DNA of 50,482 nucleotides, taken from an uncultured Muribaculaceae bacterium. GTDB lineage: Bacteria; Bacteroidota; Bacteroidia; Bacteroidales; Muribaculaceae. Where the stretch lies: the NCBI GenBank assembly GCA_910578805.1, contig CAJTRS010000012.1, forward strand, positions 1 to 50,482, written 5' to 3'. Below, piece after piece: positions 35,059-43,328 of the stretch. Under the pieces are notes generated by a model, which was given only the letters and a program-made list of their open reading frames with translations, was not told where the DNA came from and did no database searches. How positions within the stretch are numbered: the first letter of the stretch is position 1; each line of letters starts with the position of its first letter. Position numbers and translations under genes: made by a program.

Positions 35059-36776
35059 ACAGGGGTGTATATTTCGTCTGGGTTCAACATAATATGGTCC
35101 ACCGCCGATCCTACGGGTGTCATGGGGAACACCATGTCGGTCGGATCGATGCGTACATTGAGCAGATATGCTCCGTGGCGTGACATCATTCGGTCTATGG
35201 CTCCGTCAAGTTCGGCCCGGGTCGCCACGTCTTCGCCCTCTATGCCATAGGCGGCTGCGAGAGCCACGAAATCGGGGTTGAGCATAGGGGTCTGGGAGAA
35301 TCGGTTGTGGCAGAAGAGTGCCTGCCACTGGCGCACGTTGCCCAAGAAGTTGTTGTTGAGCACGATTATCTTTATGTCGGTGCGGTATTGCATGACGGTG
35401 CCGAGTTCCTGAAGGGTCATCTGCAGACCGCCGTCGCCGGTAAACAGGCACACGGGGCGCTCCGGAGCGCCCATCTTGGCACCTATGGCGGCCGGAAGTC
35501 CGAATCCCATGGTGCCGAGACCTCCTGACGATATTATGCTGCGCGGCGCTGTAAATCTGAAGTATCGAGAGGATAGCATCTGGTTCTGTCCCACATCGTT
35601 GACGAGAATGGCTCCATGGCCTGCGGCTTCCGAGACCTTGCGTGCGGTCTCGCCCATATTTGGTGCGGCACAGGGATCGGTTCCGTAGGCGGCCGCGAGA
35701 GCCACACGATTGTGTTCCACCCGGTTGTGGCGGTCGAAACTGTCGATCCATTCATCGCGGTCGCGTGACGATACAAGCGGCAGCAGTCGGGTGAGTGCCT
35801 GTCGGGCATCGCCATGCACGGTGGCATGGACTTTGACATTTTTGTTGAACTCCGATTCATCGATGTCGATGTGCAGTATTTTTGCCTGAGGCGCATATAG
35901 GCTCACAAGGCCGGTGACACGGTCGTCAAACCGCATGCCTACGGCTATAAGCAGGTCGGCGCGGTTGGTGTTGATGTTGGGGCCTATGTTGCCGTGCATT
36001 CCGAGCATGCCTTTGAAGAGCGGGTGGTCCGACGGCATTGCCGAGAGTCCGAGCAGCGTCGCGGCCACAGGTATGCGGGCTTTCTCTGCCAGCTCCGTCA
36101 TGACGGCTTCGGCTTCGGATATGGTTACACCCTGGCCGGCAAGTATCATGGGGCGCTGTGAGGCGTTGATCATTTGTGCGGCCACGGCTATGTCGGTATC
36201 GGATATTTCCGGATTGGGGTTGTATGATCTGATGTAGCGGCATGGCGTGTAACGGCAGTCTGTAAGTCCGATCTGGGCGTCCTTGGTGAAGTCGAGCACC
36301 ACAGGCCCCGGGCGTCCGGTCGAGGCGATGTGGAATGCGCGCGCAAGCGCCGGTGCCACATCGTCGGCATGGCGTATCTGGCAGCTCCATTTTGCTATTG
36401 GCTGTGTGATGCCCATTACATCGGTTTCCTGGAAGGCATCGGTGCCGAGCATCGATGAGGGTGCCTGTCCGGTTATGACCACAAGCGGTGTGCTGTCCAT
36501 CATGGCGTCGGACAGGCCTGTTATGAGATTGGTGGCTGCGGGGCCGGAGGTCACTATCACCACTCCGGTGCGGTGTGATGCGCGCGCATAGCCCTGAGCG
36601 GCGTGTATGGCGCCCTGCTCGTGGCGTGTGAGCACGTTGGTTATGCGGTCGGTGTAATCGTAGAGTTTGTCGAATACCGGTATGATGTATCCTCCCGGAT
36701 AGCCGAAAACACGGTCGGTGTTCTCGGCTATCAGTCCGCGGATAAGTGCTTCGGCACCTGTGATTTTATCGCTCAT
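35055..36776 (-). CDS. ilvB: Acetolactate synthase large (catalytic) subunit
   Basis: 573 residues. A thiamine-diphosphate enzyme with the N-terminal PYR domain (VFGYPGGYIIPVFDKLYD, RHEQGAIHAAQGYARA with the catalytic Glu, VTSGPAATNLITGLSDAMMDSTPLVVITGQ) and the C-terminal PP domain (FTGDGGLQMTLQELGTVMQY and IIVLNNNFLGNVRQWQ, the GDG-N30-NN site). It makes acetolactate from two pyruvates or acetohydroxybutyrate from pyruvate and 2-oxobutyrate. It lies 36 nt after ilvD and overlaps ilvN by 4 nt. Confidence 0.97.
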   Translation of the reverse strand: MSDKITGAEALIRGLIAENTDRVFGYPGGYIIPVFDKLYDYTDRITNVLTRHEQGAIHAAQGYARASHRTGVVIVTSGPAATNLITGLSDAMMDSTPLVVITGQAPSSMLGTDAFQETDVMGITQPIAKWSCQIRHADDVAPALARAFHIASTGRPGPVVLDFTKDAQIGLTDCRYTPCRYIRSYNPNPEISDTDIAVAAQMINASQRPMILAGQGVTISEAEAVMTELAEKARIPVAATLLGLSAMPSDHPLFKGMLGMHGNIGPNINTNRADLLIAVGMRFDDRVTGLVSLYAPQAKILHIDIDESEFNKNVKVHATVHGDARQALTRLLPLVSSRDRDEWIDSFDRHNRVEHNRVALAAAYGTDPCAAPNMGETARKVSEAAGHGAILVNDVGQNQMLSSRYFRFTAPRSIISSGGLGTMGFGLPAAIGAKMGAPERPVCLFTGDGGLQMTLQELGTVMQYRTDIKIIVLNNNFLGNVRQWQALFCHNRFSQTPMLNPDFVALAAAYGIEGEDVATRAELDGAIDRMMSRHGAYLLNVRIDPTDMVFPMTPVGSAVDHIMLNPDEIYTPV

Positions 36777-36812
36777 AAACCTATAAGTTTCTTTCTGTGC
36801 ATTATATGGTGG

Positions 36813-38663
36813 TCATAAATCATGAACTCCGCCTTTGTCGGCCGATGTTACGGTGGCGGCATATCGCCTCAGGGCTTTCGATACCGGACGGTTACGCCTG
36901 TGCGGAGTGAAAGCCTTGTCGCCGCGGGCCAGTTCCTCGTTGCGGCGTGATTCAAGTTCTTCGGGTGAGAGGCGCACGGATATTGAACGTGCCGGAATGT
37001 CGATGTCGATTATGTCGCCTGTCCGTATCAGAGCTATGGCTCCGCCGGCTGCCGCCTCGGGCGAGACATGTCCGATGGACAGACCGGAGGTGCCTCCGGA
37101 AAACCTGCCGTCGGTAATCAGGGCACATGCCTTGCCCAAGTGTTTGCTCTTCAGGTAGCTCGTGGGGTAGAGCATCTCTTGCATGCCGGGACCTCCCTTG
37201 GGACCCTCGTGGGTTATCACCACCACGTCGCCTGCCTCTATGCGGTCATGGAGTATGGCTTCCACGGCCTCGTCCTGCGATTCATATACTTTGGCGTGTC
37301 CGCTGAACCGGAATATCTCCGGATCGACGCCGGCGGTCTTTACCACACAGCCGTCAGTGGCTATATTGCCGCGGAGCACGGCCAGACCTCCGTCGGCCAC
37401 ATAGGCATGTGCGAAGTCGCGGATACACCCCGAGGTCCGGTCGGTGTCGAGCTCTGGGTAATAGGCCGATTGTGATCCGAGTCCGACGGTGCGTCGGAGG
37501 CCGGGTGCGCTGCGCCACAGTTTATCGGCGCGGTCGGTATAGCCCGTGGCACCTATGGCATAGGTGTCGATCATTTCTTTCAGAGTTAGGCCATCGGCTC
37601 TTTTGGCTCCGGTGTCGATCAGTCCGCGGCTTGCGAGCATACCCATGATGGAGGGAATGCCTCCGGCGCGGTTCACGTCCTCAATGTGGTATGCCGAACT
37701 CGGGGCCACTTTGCAAAGCACGGGGGTGACGCGTGACAGGCGGTCGATGTCGGAAAGGGTAAAGTCAATGTCGCCTTCGCGGGCTATGGCCAGAAGGTGC
37801 AGCACGGTGTTGGTTGAACCTCCCATGGCGATGTCGAGTGTCATGGCGTTGAGCATGGCGCTGCGGCAGGCTATGTTGCGAGGCAGCACTGACGTGTCGC
37901 CGTCACGGTAATAGGCATAGGCGTTTTTGACAATGAGTCTTGCCGCCTGTAAAAACATGAGGTGGCGGTTGGTGTGGGTGGCGAGCACGGTGCCGTTACC
38001 TGGAAGCGCAAGACCGATGGCCTCGTTGAGCGAGTTCATCGAGTTGGCCGTGAACATTCCTGAGCATGAGCCGCATGTGGGGCAGCCGTGGCGTTCGAGC
38101 TCGAGGACTTCGGCATCGGATACGGTGTCATCGGCCGACTTGACCATTATATCGACCAAGTCCACCGCTTTTCCCGACACTTGTCCGGCCTCCATCGGGC
38201 CTCCGCTCACGAATATGGCCGGAATGTTGAGCCGCATGGCCGCCATGAGCATTCCGGGGGTCACTTTGTCGCAGTTGGATATGCATATCATGGCATCGGC
38301 CCGGTGGGCGTTGACCATATATTCCACGGAGTCGGCTATCAGATCGCGTGAGGGTAGAGAATAGAGCATGCCGTCGTGTCCCATGGCTATGCCGTCGTCT
38401 ATTGCTATAGTGTTGAATTCGGCGGCAAAACAGCCTGCGCGTTCAATTTCGGTCTTTATGATCTGACCTATGTCGTGGAGGTGGGTATGGCCGGGGACAA
38501 ACTGTGTGAACGAGTTGACCACGGCTATCACCGGACGTCCGATCTGTTCATCTGTCATGCCGTTGGCTCTCCAGAGGGCGCGGGCACCGGCCATGCGCCT
38601 GCCCGTAGTGGATACCGAACTGCGCAGGGGGTGAATGTATGCGGTGTTATGCGATGATGACAT
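36813..38663 (-). CDS. ilvD: Dihydroxy-acid dehydratase
   Basis: 616 residues, the usual length. An iron-sulfur enzyme dehydrating dihydroxy-isovalerate and dihydroxy-methylvalerate to 2-oxoacids. Cysteine motifs SNCDKVTPGML and HGCPTCGSCSGMFTANSMN hold the cluster, and the C-terminal ALITDGRFSGGTSGLSIGHVSPEAA block is diagnostic. The start MSSSHNTAYIHPLRSSVSTTGRRMAGARALW is the family N-terminus. It is the first gene of the ilv operon and has a textbook promoter directly upstream. Confidence 0.97.
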   Translation of the reverse strand: MSSSHNTAYIHPLRSSVSTTGRRMAGARALWRANGMTDEQIGRPVIAVVNSFTQFVPGHTHLHDIGQIIKTEIERAGCFAAEFNTIAIDDGIAMGHDGMLYSLPSRDLIADSVEYMVNAHRADAMICISNCDKVTPGMLMAAMRLNIPAIFVSGGPMEAGQVSGKAVDLVDIMVKSADDTVSDAEVLELERHGCPTCGSCSGMFTANSMNSLNEAIGLALPGNGTVLATHTNRHLMFLQAARLIVKNAYAYYRDGDTSVLPRNIACRSAMLNAMTLDIAMGGSTNTVLHLLAIAREGDIDFTLSDIDRLSRVTPVLCKVAPSSAYHIEDVNRAGGIPSIMGMLASRGLIDTGAKRADGLTLKEMIDTYAIGATGYTDRADKLWRSAPGLRRTVGLGSQSAYYPELDTDRTSGCIRDFAHAYVADGGLAVLRGNIATDGCVVKTAGVDPEIFRFSGHAKVYESQDEAVEAILHDRIEAGDVVVITHEGPKGGPGMQEMLYPTSYLKSKHLGKACALITDGRFSGGTSGLSIGHVSPEAAAGGAIALIRTGDIIDIDIPARSISVRLSPEELESRRNEELARGDKAFTPHRRNRPVSKALRRYAATVTSADKGGVHDL

Positions 38664-38701
38664 ATGTGTCAGTTTAGAAGTGAAAGTGCGTTATTTACTT
38701 G

Positions 38702-38734
38702 CAAATTTAAAGTTTTGTGCGGTAATCATGCAAA
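38702..38734 (-). promoter_or_regulatory. Promoter of the ilv operon
   Basis: TAAATTTG (38702-38709) and TTTG (38731-38734) on the minus strand with a 21-nt spacer, an exact match to the Bacteroidota promoter. The leader to the ilvD ATG is about 33 nt, too short for a leader-peptide attenuator, so control by attenuation is unlikely here. Confidence 0.75.
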
Positions 38735-38775
38735 TAATTACACATATTAGTGCCGCTTGTGCTATAAAATGAAAA

Positions 38776-38818
38776 GAAACTCCGGCCCGTGGAGTCAGAA
38801 ACTCAAACAGACCGGAGT
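38776..38818 (-). terminator. Terminator of the subtilase gene
   Basis: actccgg (38779-38785) pairs with ccggagt (38812-38818); inside it gagt/actc can form a further stem. On the minus strand the stem is followed by the T-rich ttcttttcattttat. It starts 23 nt past the peptidase stop. Confidence 0.65.
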
Positions 38819-38840
38819 GTGAAATGGTTTGATGATTTTT

Positions 38841-41009
38841 TTATTGCACCGATATCTTGCGGCTGTGGCTTGTGGCGGAGCCTTGCGCCGATAGGATATA
38901 TATGCCTTTGCGCAGGTGGCCGGTGGTTATTTCGGCTTGTCCGTCGGTACCCCGGGCTGTGGCTACCGTGCGTCCCTGAATGTCGGTCAGCGTTATGCCA
39001 AAGGAGTGTTCGCCGGGCATGGTTATGCTGTAGCCTCCTGTTACGGGGGTGATGAGTATCGGTTCTGTCCCGTCATGTGTCACGGTTCCGATGGCGGCCT
39101 GTCCGAGTATGTAACGCAATCCTGCGGCGGCATCGACTTTGCCGGCGCCGAAGCGTTGCGGACTGCCTGAGGTGTATGTGTCATTGGCCGATGTGCGGTT
39201 TATCACGTTTATCACATCGCTTACGGTCAGAGTGGGATCGGCCTGAAGCCATAGCCCAACGGTGCCGGTCATAAACGGACATGACATGGAGGTGCCCTGC
39301 ATCATGCCCCAGTAGTCGGTGGCGGAACCGTTTGCAGCGCGTCCCACCATGTCGGCGGCGCTTTCAGATTCGTAGCCCTTTGCCACAAACCTGCGGCTGT
39401 AAGATGATGCAATGGCCGACCCCGGGGCGGCTACATGCGGAAGCTGACGACCGTAAAAGTCATGGCCGTAGCTTGAGTATGTGGTTATGTCGCCGAGTTT
39501 CTCTCCGTATCCGAGAGCTTGTCCCGACAGGTCTTTCCAGCTTTCGCAAGTGGTGTATGCTCCCACGGTGATTACGTTCTGTCCGCAGCCAATGGCATTG
39601 ATGGAGTTGTCGGGCGTGCCTTCGGTGAATCCATCGAACGGAGCCGATGTCGCTGAATAGCGGTCGGTGAATTCGGTGTAGCCATGGAAGTACATGTTTA
39701 CGGTCTGTCCGGCCTGCCCCTCTACGGTGATGGCGAAGCGTCCTGTGGTCGGGAGAGCCTTGTAGAAATCGATGAGCACGTTGTAGCGGCCGTTGTTGGC
39801 GTCTAAGGCGGAGTACATTATGGCTTTTCCTCCGCTTTTCACACCTCCCACGCTGAGTGTCTGGTCGGCGCGTGTGGTCTGTGCGCGTTTGGTGAGGGTG
39901 CCTGTGGAGGAGCATGTGGATATGGTGACGGTGAGCGGTCGTGAATCTGACGCCCAGATATCGAGGTAGCCGTCGATGTTGTTGGCGTAGTAGCTGTTGT
40001 AGAACAAAACTGTTTTTATTGTGGTCGATGATGGGGTCAGAGTCTTTTCGATCGACATGCGGTCGGCGCCTTCGTTACCGGCAGACACGCAGATTATGCC
40101 TCTCTGTCCGAGACGGTCGAGCGCTACGGAGAAGTCGTCAGTGCCATCGTGGGGTCCGTAGTTGCTGCCGAGCGACAGGTTTACGGCCACCGGTTTGCCT
40201 TGTGATTCGGCATAGTCCATGATGTTCTGAATGCCGGCAAGTATATTGGCGTCGTAAAGATCGCCACACCCCAATGCGAGTTCGGCATCAGGCGCTACCC
40301 CGTAGAAGGGCATGTTGTCGTTGACGGTGGTGCCAGAGGTGACCGACGAGGGATTCTGTTTCATGTATGTGCCTGTGCCCCGGTATGAGCCCGCCATGAT
40401 TCCGGCTACGTGAGTGGCGTGGGTTTCATCGTCGTCGTCGGTGGTGAATGAGGCTATGGTTGAGGAGGTGTATTCTTTGCCGCGCCCTGTCTGGCCTGTA
40501 AAGTGCCACAAGCGCTGTACCCGTGAGCTTCCGTCGGAGTGCTTGAAGTTGATGTGGTTGGGATCGAGTCCGCCGTCCATTATGCCGAGTATCACTCCGC
40601 TGCCGGTGTAGGTGGTGTTGTTTGAGCCTATGCCTGTGTGGGCTTCGTCGATGGAGGCCGACAAGCGGGCGTTGTTCATGTGTAAGCGTCGTTTTCCACC
40701 AAACGACAGGCTCTTTACCTGTTTCATTCCGGCTATATCCTCTAATCTGGATACCGGAGCGGTGATAAGGAGCATATCGCCAAGATCGGCTGTTACGGTT
40801 ATTTCAGGGTCGGACAGGCATGATGAGTCAAATCCGTCATTGAGCCGGAGTATGGCACCCACGGTGGCTGTTGTGGCGTCCTGTGACGAGCGAGATGACA
40901 GTTCAGTGCGGTAGCGTTCAAGCTGTGCTCGTCCGATGGTGTTTATCTTGGTCTGTGCGGGGGCACCGGCGGCCAATGACAACAGGATCAGGGAGTAGAT
41001 GTATTTCAT
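38841..41009 (-). CDS. S8 family (subtilisin-like) secreted peptidase with T9SS-type C-terminal domain
   Basis: 722 residues from the ATG at 41009 (MKYIYSLILLSLAAGAPAQ, a signal peptide). The open frame continues upstream through both tRNA genes to 41414; those ATGs are rejected. The catalytic triad is complete: Asp145 (GIMDGGLD), His200 (THATHVAGIMAGS) and Ser574 (MQGTSMSCPFM), with the oxyanion Asn312 in SAGNEG. The last 75 or so residues end GIYILSAQGSATSHSRKISVQ, which looks like a T9SS type A sorting domain. The predicted route is Sec to the periplasm and then type IX secretion to the surface; PorV of that system is encoded at 6648-7877. A beta-sandwich region lies between the His and Ser motifs (about 330-460). 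Substrate unknown. Confidence 0.9.
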   Translation of the reverse strand: MKYIYSLILLSLAAGAPAQTKINTIGRAQLERYRTELSSRSSQDATTATVGAILRLNDGFDSSCLSDPEITVTADLGDMLLITAPVSRLEDIAGMKQVKSLSFGGKRRLHMNNARLSASIDEAHTGIGSNNTTYTGSGVILGIMDGGLDPNHINFKHSDGSSRVQRLWHFTGQTGRGKEYTSSTIASFTTDDDDETHATHVAGIMAGSYRGTGTYMKQNPSSVTSGTTVNDNMPFYGVAPDAELALGCGDLYDANILAGIQNIMDYAESQGKPVAVNLSLGSNYGPHDGTDDFSVALDRLGQRGIICVSAGNEGADRMSIEKTLTPSSTTIKTVLFYNSYYANNIDGYLDIWASDSRPLTVTISTCSSTGTLTKRAQTTRADQTLSVGGVKSGGKAIMYSALDANNGRYNVLIDFYKALPTTGRFAITVEGQAGQTVNMYFHGYTEFTDRYSATSAPFDGFTEGTPDNSINAIGCGQNVITVGAYTTCESWKDLSGQALGYGEKLGDITTYSSYGHDFYGRQLPHVAAPGSAIASSYSRRFVAKGYESESAADMVGRAANGSATDYWGMMQGTSMSCPFMTGTVGLWLQADPTLTVSDVINVINRTSANDTYTSGSPQRFGAGKVDAAAGLRYILGQAAIGTVTHDGTEPILITPVTGGYSITMPGEHSFGITLTDIQGRTVATARGTDGQAEITTGHLRKGIYILSAQGSATSHSRKISVQ

Positions 41010-41033
41010 ATGCGAATAATGTTGGTAATTACT

Positions 41034-41060
41034 AAAAAAGCCGCTTTGAAAAGCGGCTTT
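41034..41060 (-). terminator. Terminator of the tRNA-Val pair
   Basis: Perfect 10-bp stem (41037-41046 with 41051-41060) and a 4-nt loop, followed on the minus strand by a T run (complement of 41034-41039). It separates the tRNA transcript from the peptidase gene 25 nt further on. Confidence 0.9.
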
Positions 41061-41083
41061 GGAGGAAATTGTTTTACTTTTGG

Positions 41084-41158
41084 TGGGTGCTGAGGGATTC
41101 GAACCCCCGACCCTCTGCTTGTAAGGCAGATGCTCTGAACCAGCTGAGCTAAGCACCC
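41084..41158 (-). tRNA. tRNA-Val, anticodon TAC (second copy in transcription order)
   Basis: 75-nt cloverleaf: acceptor GGGTGCT/AGCACCC with discriminator A, D arm GCTCAGCTGGTTCAGAGC, anticodon arm TCTGC-CTTACAA-GCAGA with anticodon TAC, T arm GGGGGTTCGAACCCC. CCA is not encoded. It is identical in sequence to the copy at 41222-41296. Confidence 0.97.
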
Positions 41159-41221
41159 GGGGATTGGGATTTGTGCCCGGAAAACGCTTTGCAGAAACCT
41201 GTCGATTTGTTTCACTTTTGG

Positions 41222-41296
41222 TGGGTGCTGAGGGATTCGAACCCCCGACCCTCTGCTTGTAAGGCAGATGCTCTGAACCAGCTGAGCTAAGCACCC
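41222..41296 (-). tRNA. tRNA-Val, anticodon TAC (first copy in transcription order)
   Basis: Same 75-nt sequence as the neighbouring copy, 63 nt upstream of it on the minus strand; the 8 nt preceding the 3' ends (acttttgg on the plus strand) are also shared, which fits a tandem duplication. Anticodon TAC reads GUA and, with wobble modification, other valine codons. The pair has one promoter and one terminator. Confidence 0.97.
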
Positions 41297-41320
41297 GAGA
41301 GGTTCTCTGCGAAAGCGATG

Positions 41321-41351
41321 CAAAGGTAGGCATTATTTTTGACTTACCAAA
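41321..41351 (-). promoter_or_regulatory. Promoter of the tRNA-Val pair
   Basis: TACCTTTG (41321-41328) with TTTG (41348-41351) on the minus strand and a 19-nt spacer: an exact Bacteroidota promoter. Transcription would start about 20 nt before the first tRNA. Confidence 0.85.
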
Positions 41352-41474
41352 TTTTTTTTCAAAAAAATCACGTTGAATGGTTTTTTTTCGTGAAAAAGCG
41401 CTTTTTTGAAACAAGATTATTACATTAGCGGTTGGAAGTAGATAACAGTACCTGTTTTTTTAATTATAATATAA

Positions 41475-41699
41475 ATGAATTGTCCGGGATTGTTAAAGCG
41501 CGCGGTGATGCTGTATGTCGATGGATTCCGTCAGATGACGGTGGGGCGTACGCTGTGGGCGCTTATTATAATCAAGCTCATATTGCTGTTCGGTGTGTTT
41601 AAGCTTCTGTTTTTCCCCGATGTGCTTTCGCGTGACTATGATACCGATGCCGAGCGTGCCGATGCTGTGCGGAAGGCTCTTGTGGGAGTGCCGAAATGA
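41475..41699 (+). CDS. DUF4492 small membrane protein preceding cydAB
   Basis: 74 residues. One transmembrane helix (TLWALIIIKLILLFGVFKLLFF, about 26-47) is preceded by an amphipathic YVDGFRQMTVG segment, with a charged C-terminus FPDVLSRDYDTDAERADAVRKAL. This is the DUF4492 family, found just before cydA in Bacteroidota, where it is probably an accessory or assembly subunit of cytochrome bd, comparable in position and size to CydX-type subunits. That role is inferred from gene order. It is 54 nt upstream of cydA on the same strand. An A/T-flanked palindrome aaaaagcgcttttt (41393-41406) lies upstream; no exact TAnnTTTG core was found before the gene. Confidence 0.88.
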   Translation: MNCPGLLKRAVMLYVDGFRQMTVGRTLWALIIIKLILLFGVFKLLFFPDVLSRDYDTDAERADAVRKALVGVPK

Positions 41700-41753
41700 T
41701 AAAATCGTATTAACCTTAATTATAAAGTATATATAAAAAATCTGTAGAGTTTT

Positions 41754-43322
41754 ATGGAAGATCTGATGGGAGTGGTGGACTGGTCGAGGGCGCAGTTTGC
41801 TCTGACCGCCATGTTTCACTGGCTTTTTGTTCCTCTGACATTGGGACTGTCGGTGATAGTGGCCGTAATGGAATCAATCTATTACCGCACGCGGAGCCGT
41901 CGTTGGCTCGGGATTACCAAGTTTTGGATGCTGCTTTTCGGTGTGAATTTCGCCATAGGAGTGGCCACCGGTATTATTCTGGAGTTTGAGTTCGGAGCCA
42001 ACTGGTCGAATTACAGTTGGTTTGTGGGCGATATATTCGGAGCTCCGTTGGCAATAGAGGGGCTTTTGGCTTTTTTCATGGAAGCTACGTTTGTGGCCGT
42101 GATGTTTTTCGGCTGGAAAAAGGTGAGTCCGCGTTTCCATCTGGCGGCCACATGGCTGACGGCCATAGGTGCTTCGATTTCGGCATTGTGGATTCTGGTG
42201 GCAAATGCGTGGATGCAGTATCCCGTGGGTATGGAGTTTGATCCGGCTCAGATGCGTAATGTGATGGACGATTTCTGGGCTGTTGCTTTGTCGCCGGTAG
42301 CGGTGCATAAGTTTATCCATGCGGTGTCGAGCGGCTGGCTGCTGGCCGGAGTGTTTGTTTCCGGAATCAGTTGCTGGTTCATATTCAAGAAGCGCAACCG
42401 TGCCATGGCAGTCAGTTCCATAAAGGTGGCTTCGGCCGTAGGTCTCGCCGGAATGGTGCTCACTTTGTGGTCGGGCGATAGTTCGGCTGTAGATGTGGCC
42501 CGTGTACAGCCTATGAAACTTGCCGCCATGGAGGGGCTGTATAACGGAAGGTGCGGTCAGGAACTTGTGGGCTTAGGAATACTGAACCCCGACAAGACTC
42601 CTCAAAACGATGAAGACCCCTATCTGTTTGATATATCCATACCCAAGGGGCTTTCCCTGCTCGCCAAGCATGATACTGAGGCGTTTGTGCCCGGTATCAA
42701 TGATCTTATCGACGGTATAGAGATAACTCCTGCGGGCGATACCATACACACTGACTCTTATGCCGAGCGAATAGCCATAGGCCGTAAGGCTCATGACGCT
42801 CTCCGTGCCTATGGTGCGGCAAAGACTGCGGGCGATACTGCGGCTATGGCTGCGGCTGTCGATGATCTGCGCGCCAATTACCGTTATTTCGGCTACGGGT
42901 ACTTGCAATCGCCTTATGATGCCGTGCCTCCGGTGGGGCTTACATTCTATGCTTTCCGTATCATGGTGATCATAGGCGGATATCTGTTGCTGTTTATGCT
43001 ATTGATGGTGTGGGCCTCGTATCGTCGCCCGAAGTGGCTTGAAAACAAATTGCTGCTGTGGGCTGGCATGCTCTCCATACCGCTTGTGTGGGTGTGCAGC
43101 CAGGCAGGGTGGGTTACAGCCGAGGTAGGCCGTCAGCCATGGATCATACAGGACCTGATGCCCGTGCAGGCTGCCATATCCGATGTGTCCACACCCACGG
43201 TTATGATAAGTTTCTGGGCGTTTGCCGTGGTGTTCACGGCTTTTCTTGCCGCGGAGGTCAGCATAATGCTGCGTCAGATATCAAAGGGTTCAAAAACTGA
43301 TTTCGATAATTTTAACGAATAA
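41754..43322 (+). CDS. cydA: Cytochrome bd ubiquinol oxidase subunit I
   Basis: 522 residues of a multi-span membrane protein. Heme ligands and functional residues are visible: His22 in TAMFHWLFVPLTLG (heme b595 or d side), His189 in VHKFIHAVSSGW (heme b558), the acidic pair in IEGLLAFFME (Glu102, Glu110), and Lys255/Glu260 at the start of the quinol-binding Q-loop, matching E. coli Lys252/Glu257 spacing. The Q-loop that follows is long and rich in Ala/Asp (to about residue 385). The enzyme oxidises quinol and reduces O2 to water at very low oxygen, allowing anaerobes such as Bacteroides to use or remove traces of oxygen. It is 6 nt upstream of cydB. Confidence 0.97.
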   Translation: MEDLMGVVDWSRAQFALTAMFHWLFVPLTLGLSVIVAVMESIYYRTRSRRWLGITKFWMLLFGVNFAIGVATGIILEFEFGANWSNYSWFVGDIFGAPLAIEGLLAFFMEATFVAVMFFGWKKVSPRFHLAATWLTAIGASISALWILVANAWMQYPVGMEFDPAQMRNVMDDFWAVALSPVAVHKFIHAVSSGWLLAGVFVSGISCWFIFKKRNRAMAVSSIKVASAVGLAGMVLTLWSGDSSAVDVARVQPMKLAAMEGLYNGRCGQELVGLGILNPDKTPQNDEDPYLFDISIPKGLSLLAKHDTEAFVPGINDLIDGIEITPAGDTIHTDSYAERIAIGRKAHDALRAYGAAKTAGDTAAMAAAVDDLRANYRYFGYGYLQSPYDAVPPVGLTFYAFRIMVIIGGYLLLFMLLMVWASYRRPKWLENKLLLWAGMLSIPLVWVCSQAGWVTAEVGRQPWIIQDLMPVQAAISDVSTPTVMISFWAFAVVFTAFLAAEVSIMLRQISKGSKTDFDNFNE

Positions 43323-43328
43323 AAAGTT

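Noticed and set aside
41010..41414. An N-terminal extension of the subtilase open frame, 135 codons long, running through both tRNA-Val genes
   Set aside because: The region holds two tRNAs, a terminator and no coding signal; the true signal peptide starts at 41009. The repeated peptide is just the translated tRNA duplication.
41360..41475. Rex operator upstream of the cyd operon
   Set aside because: Only an aaaaagcgcttttt palindrome is present; it does not resemble Rex-type operators, so no Rex regulation is claimed.
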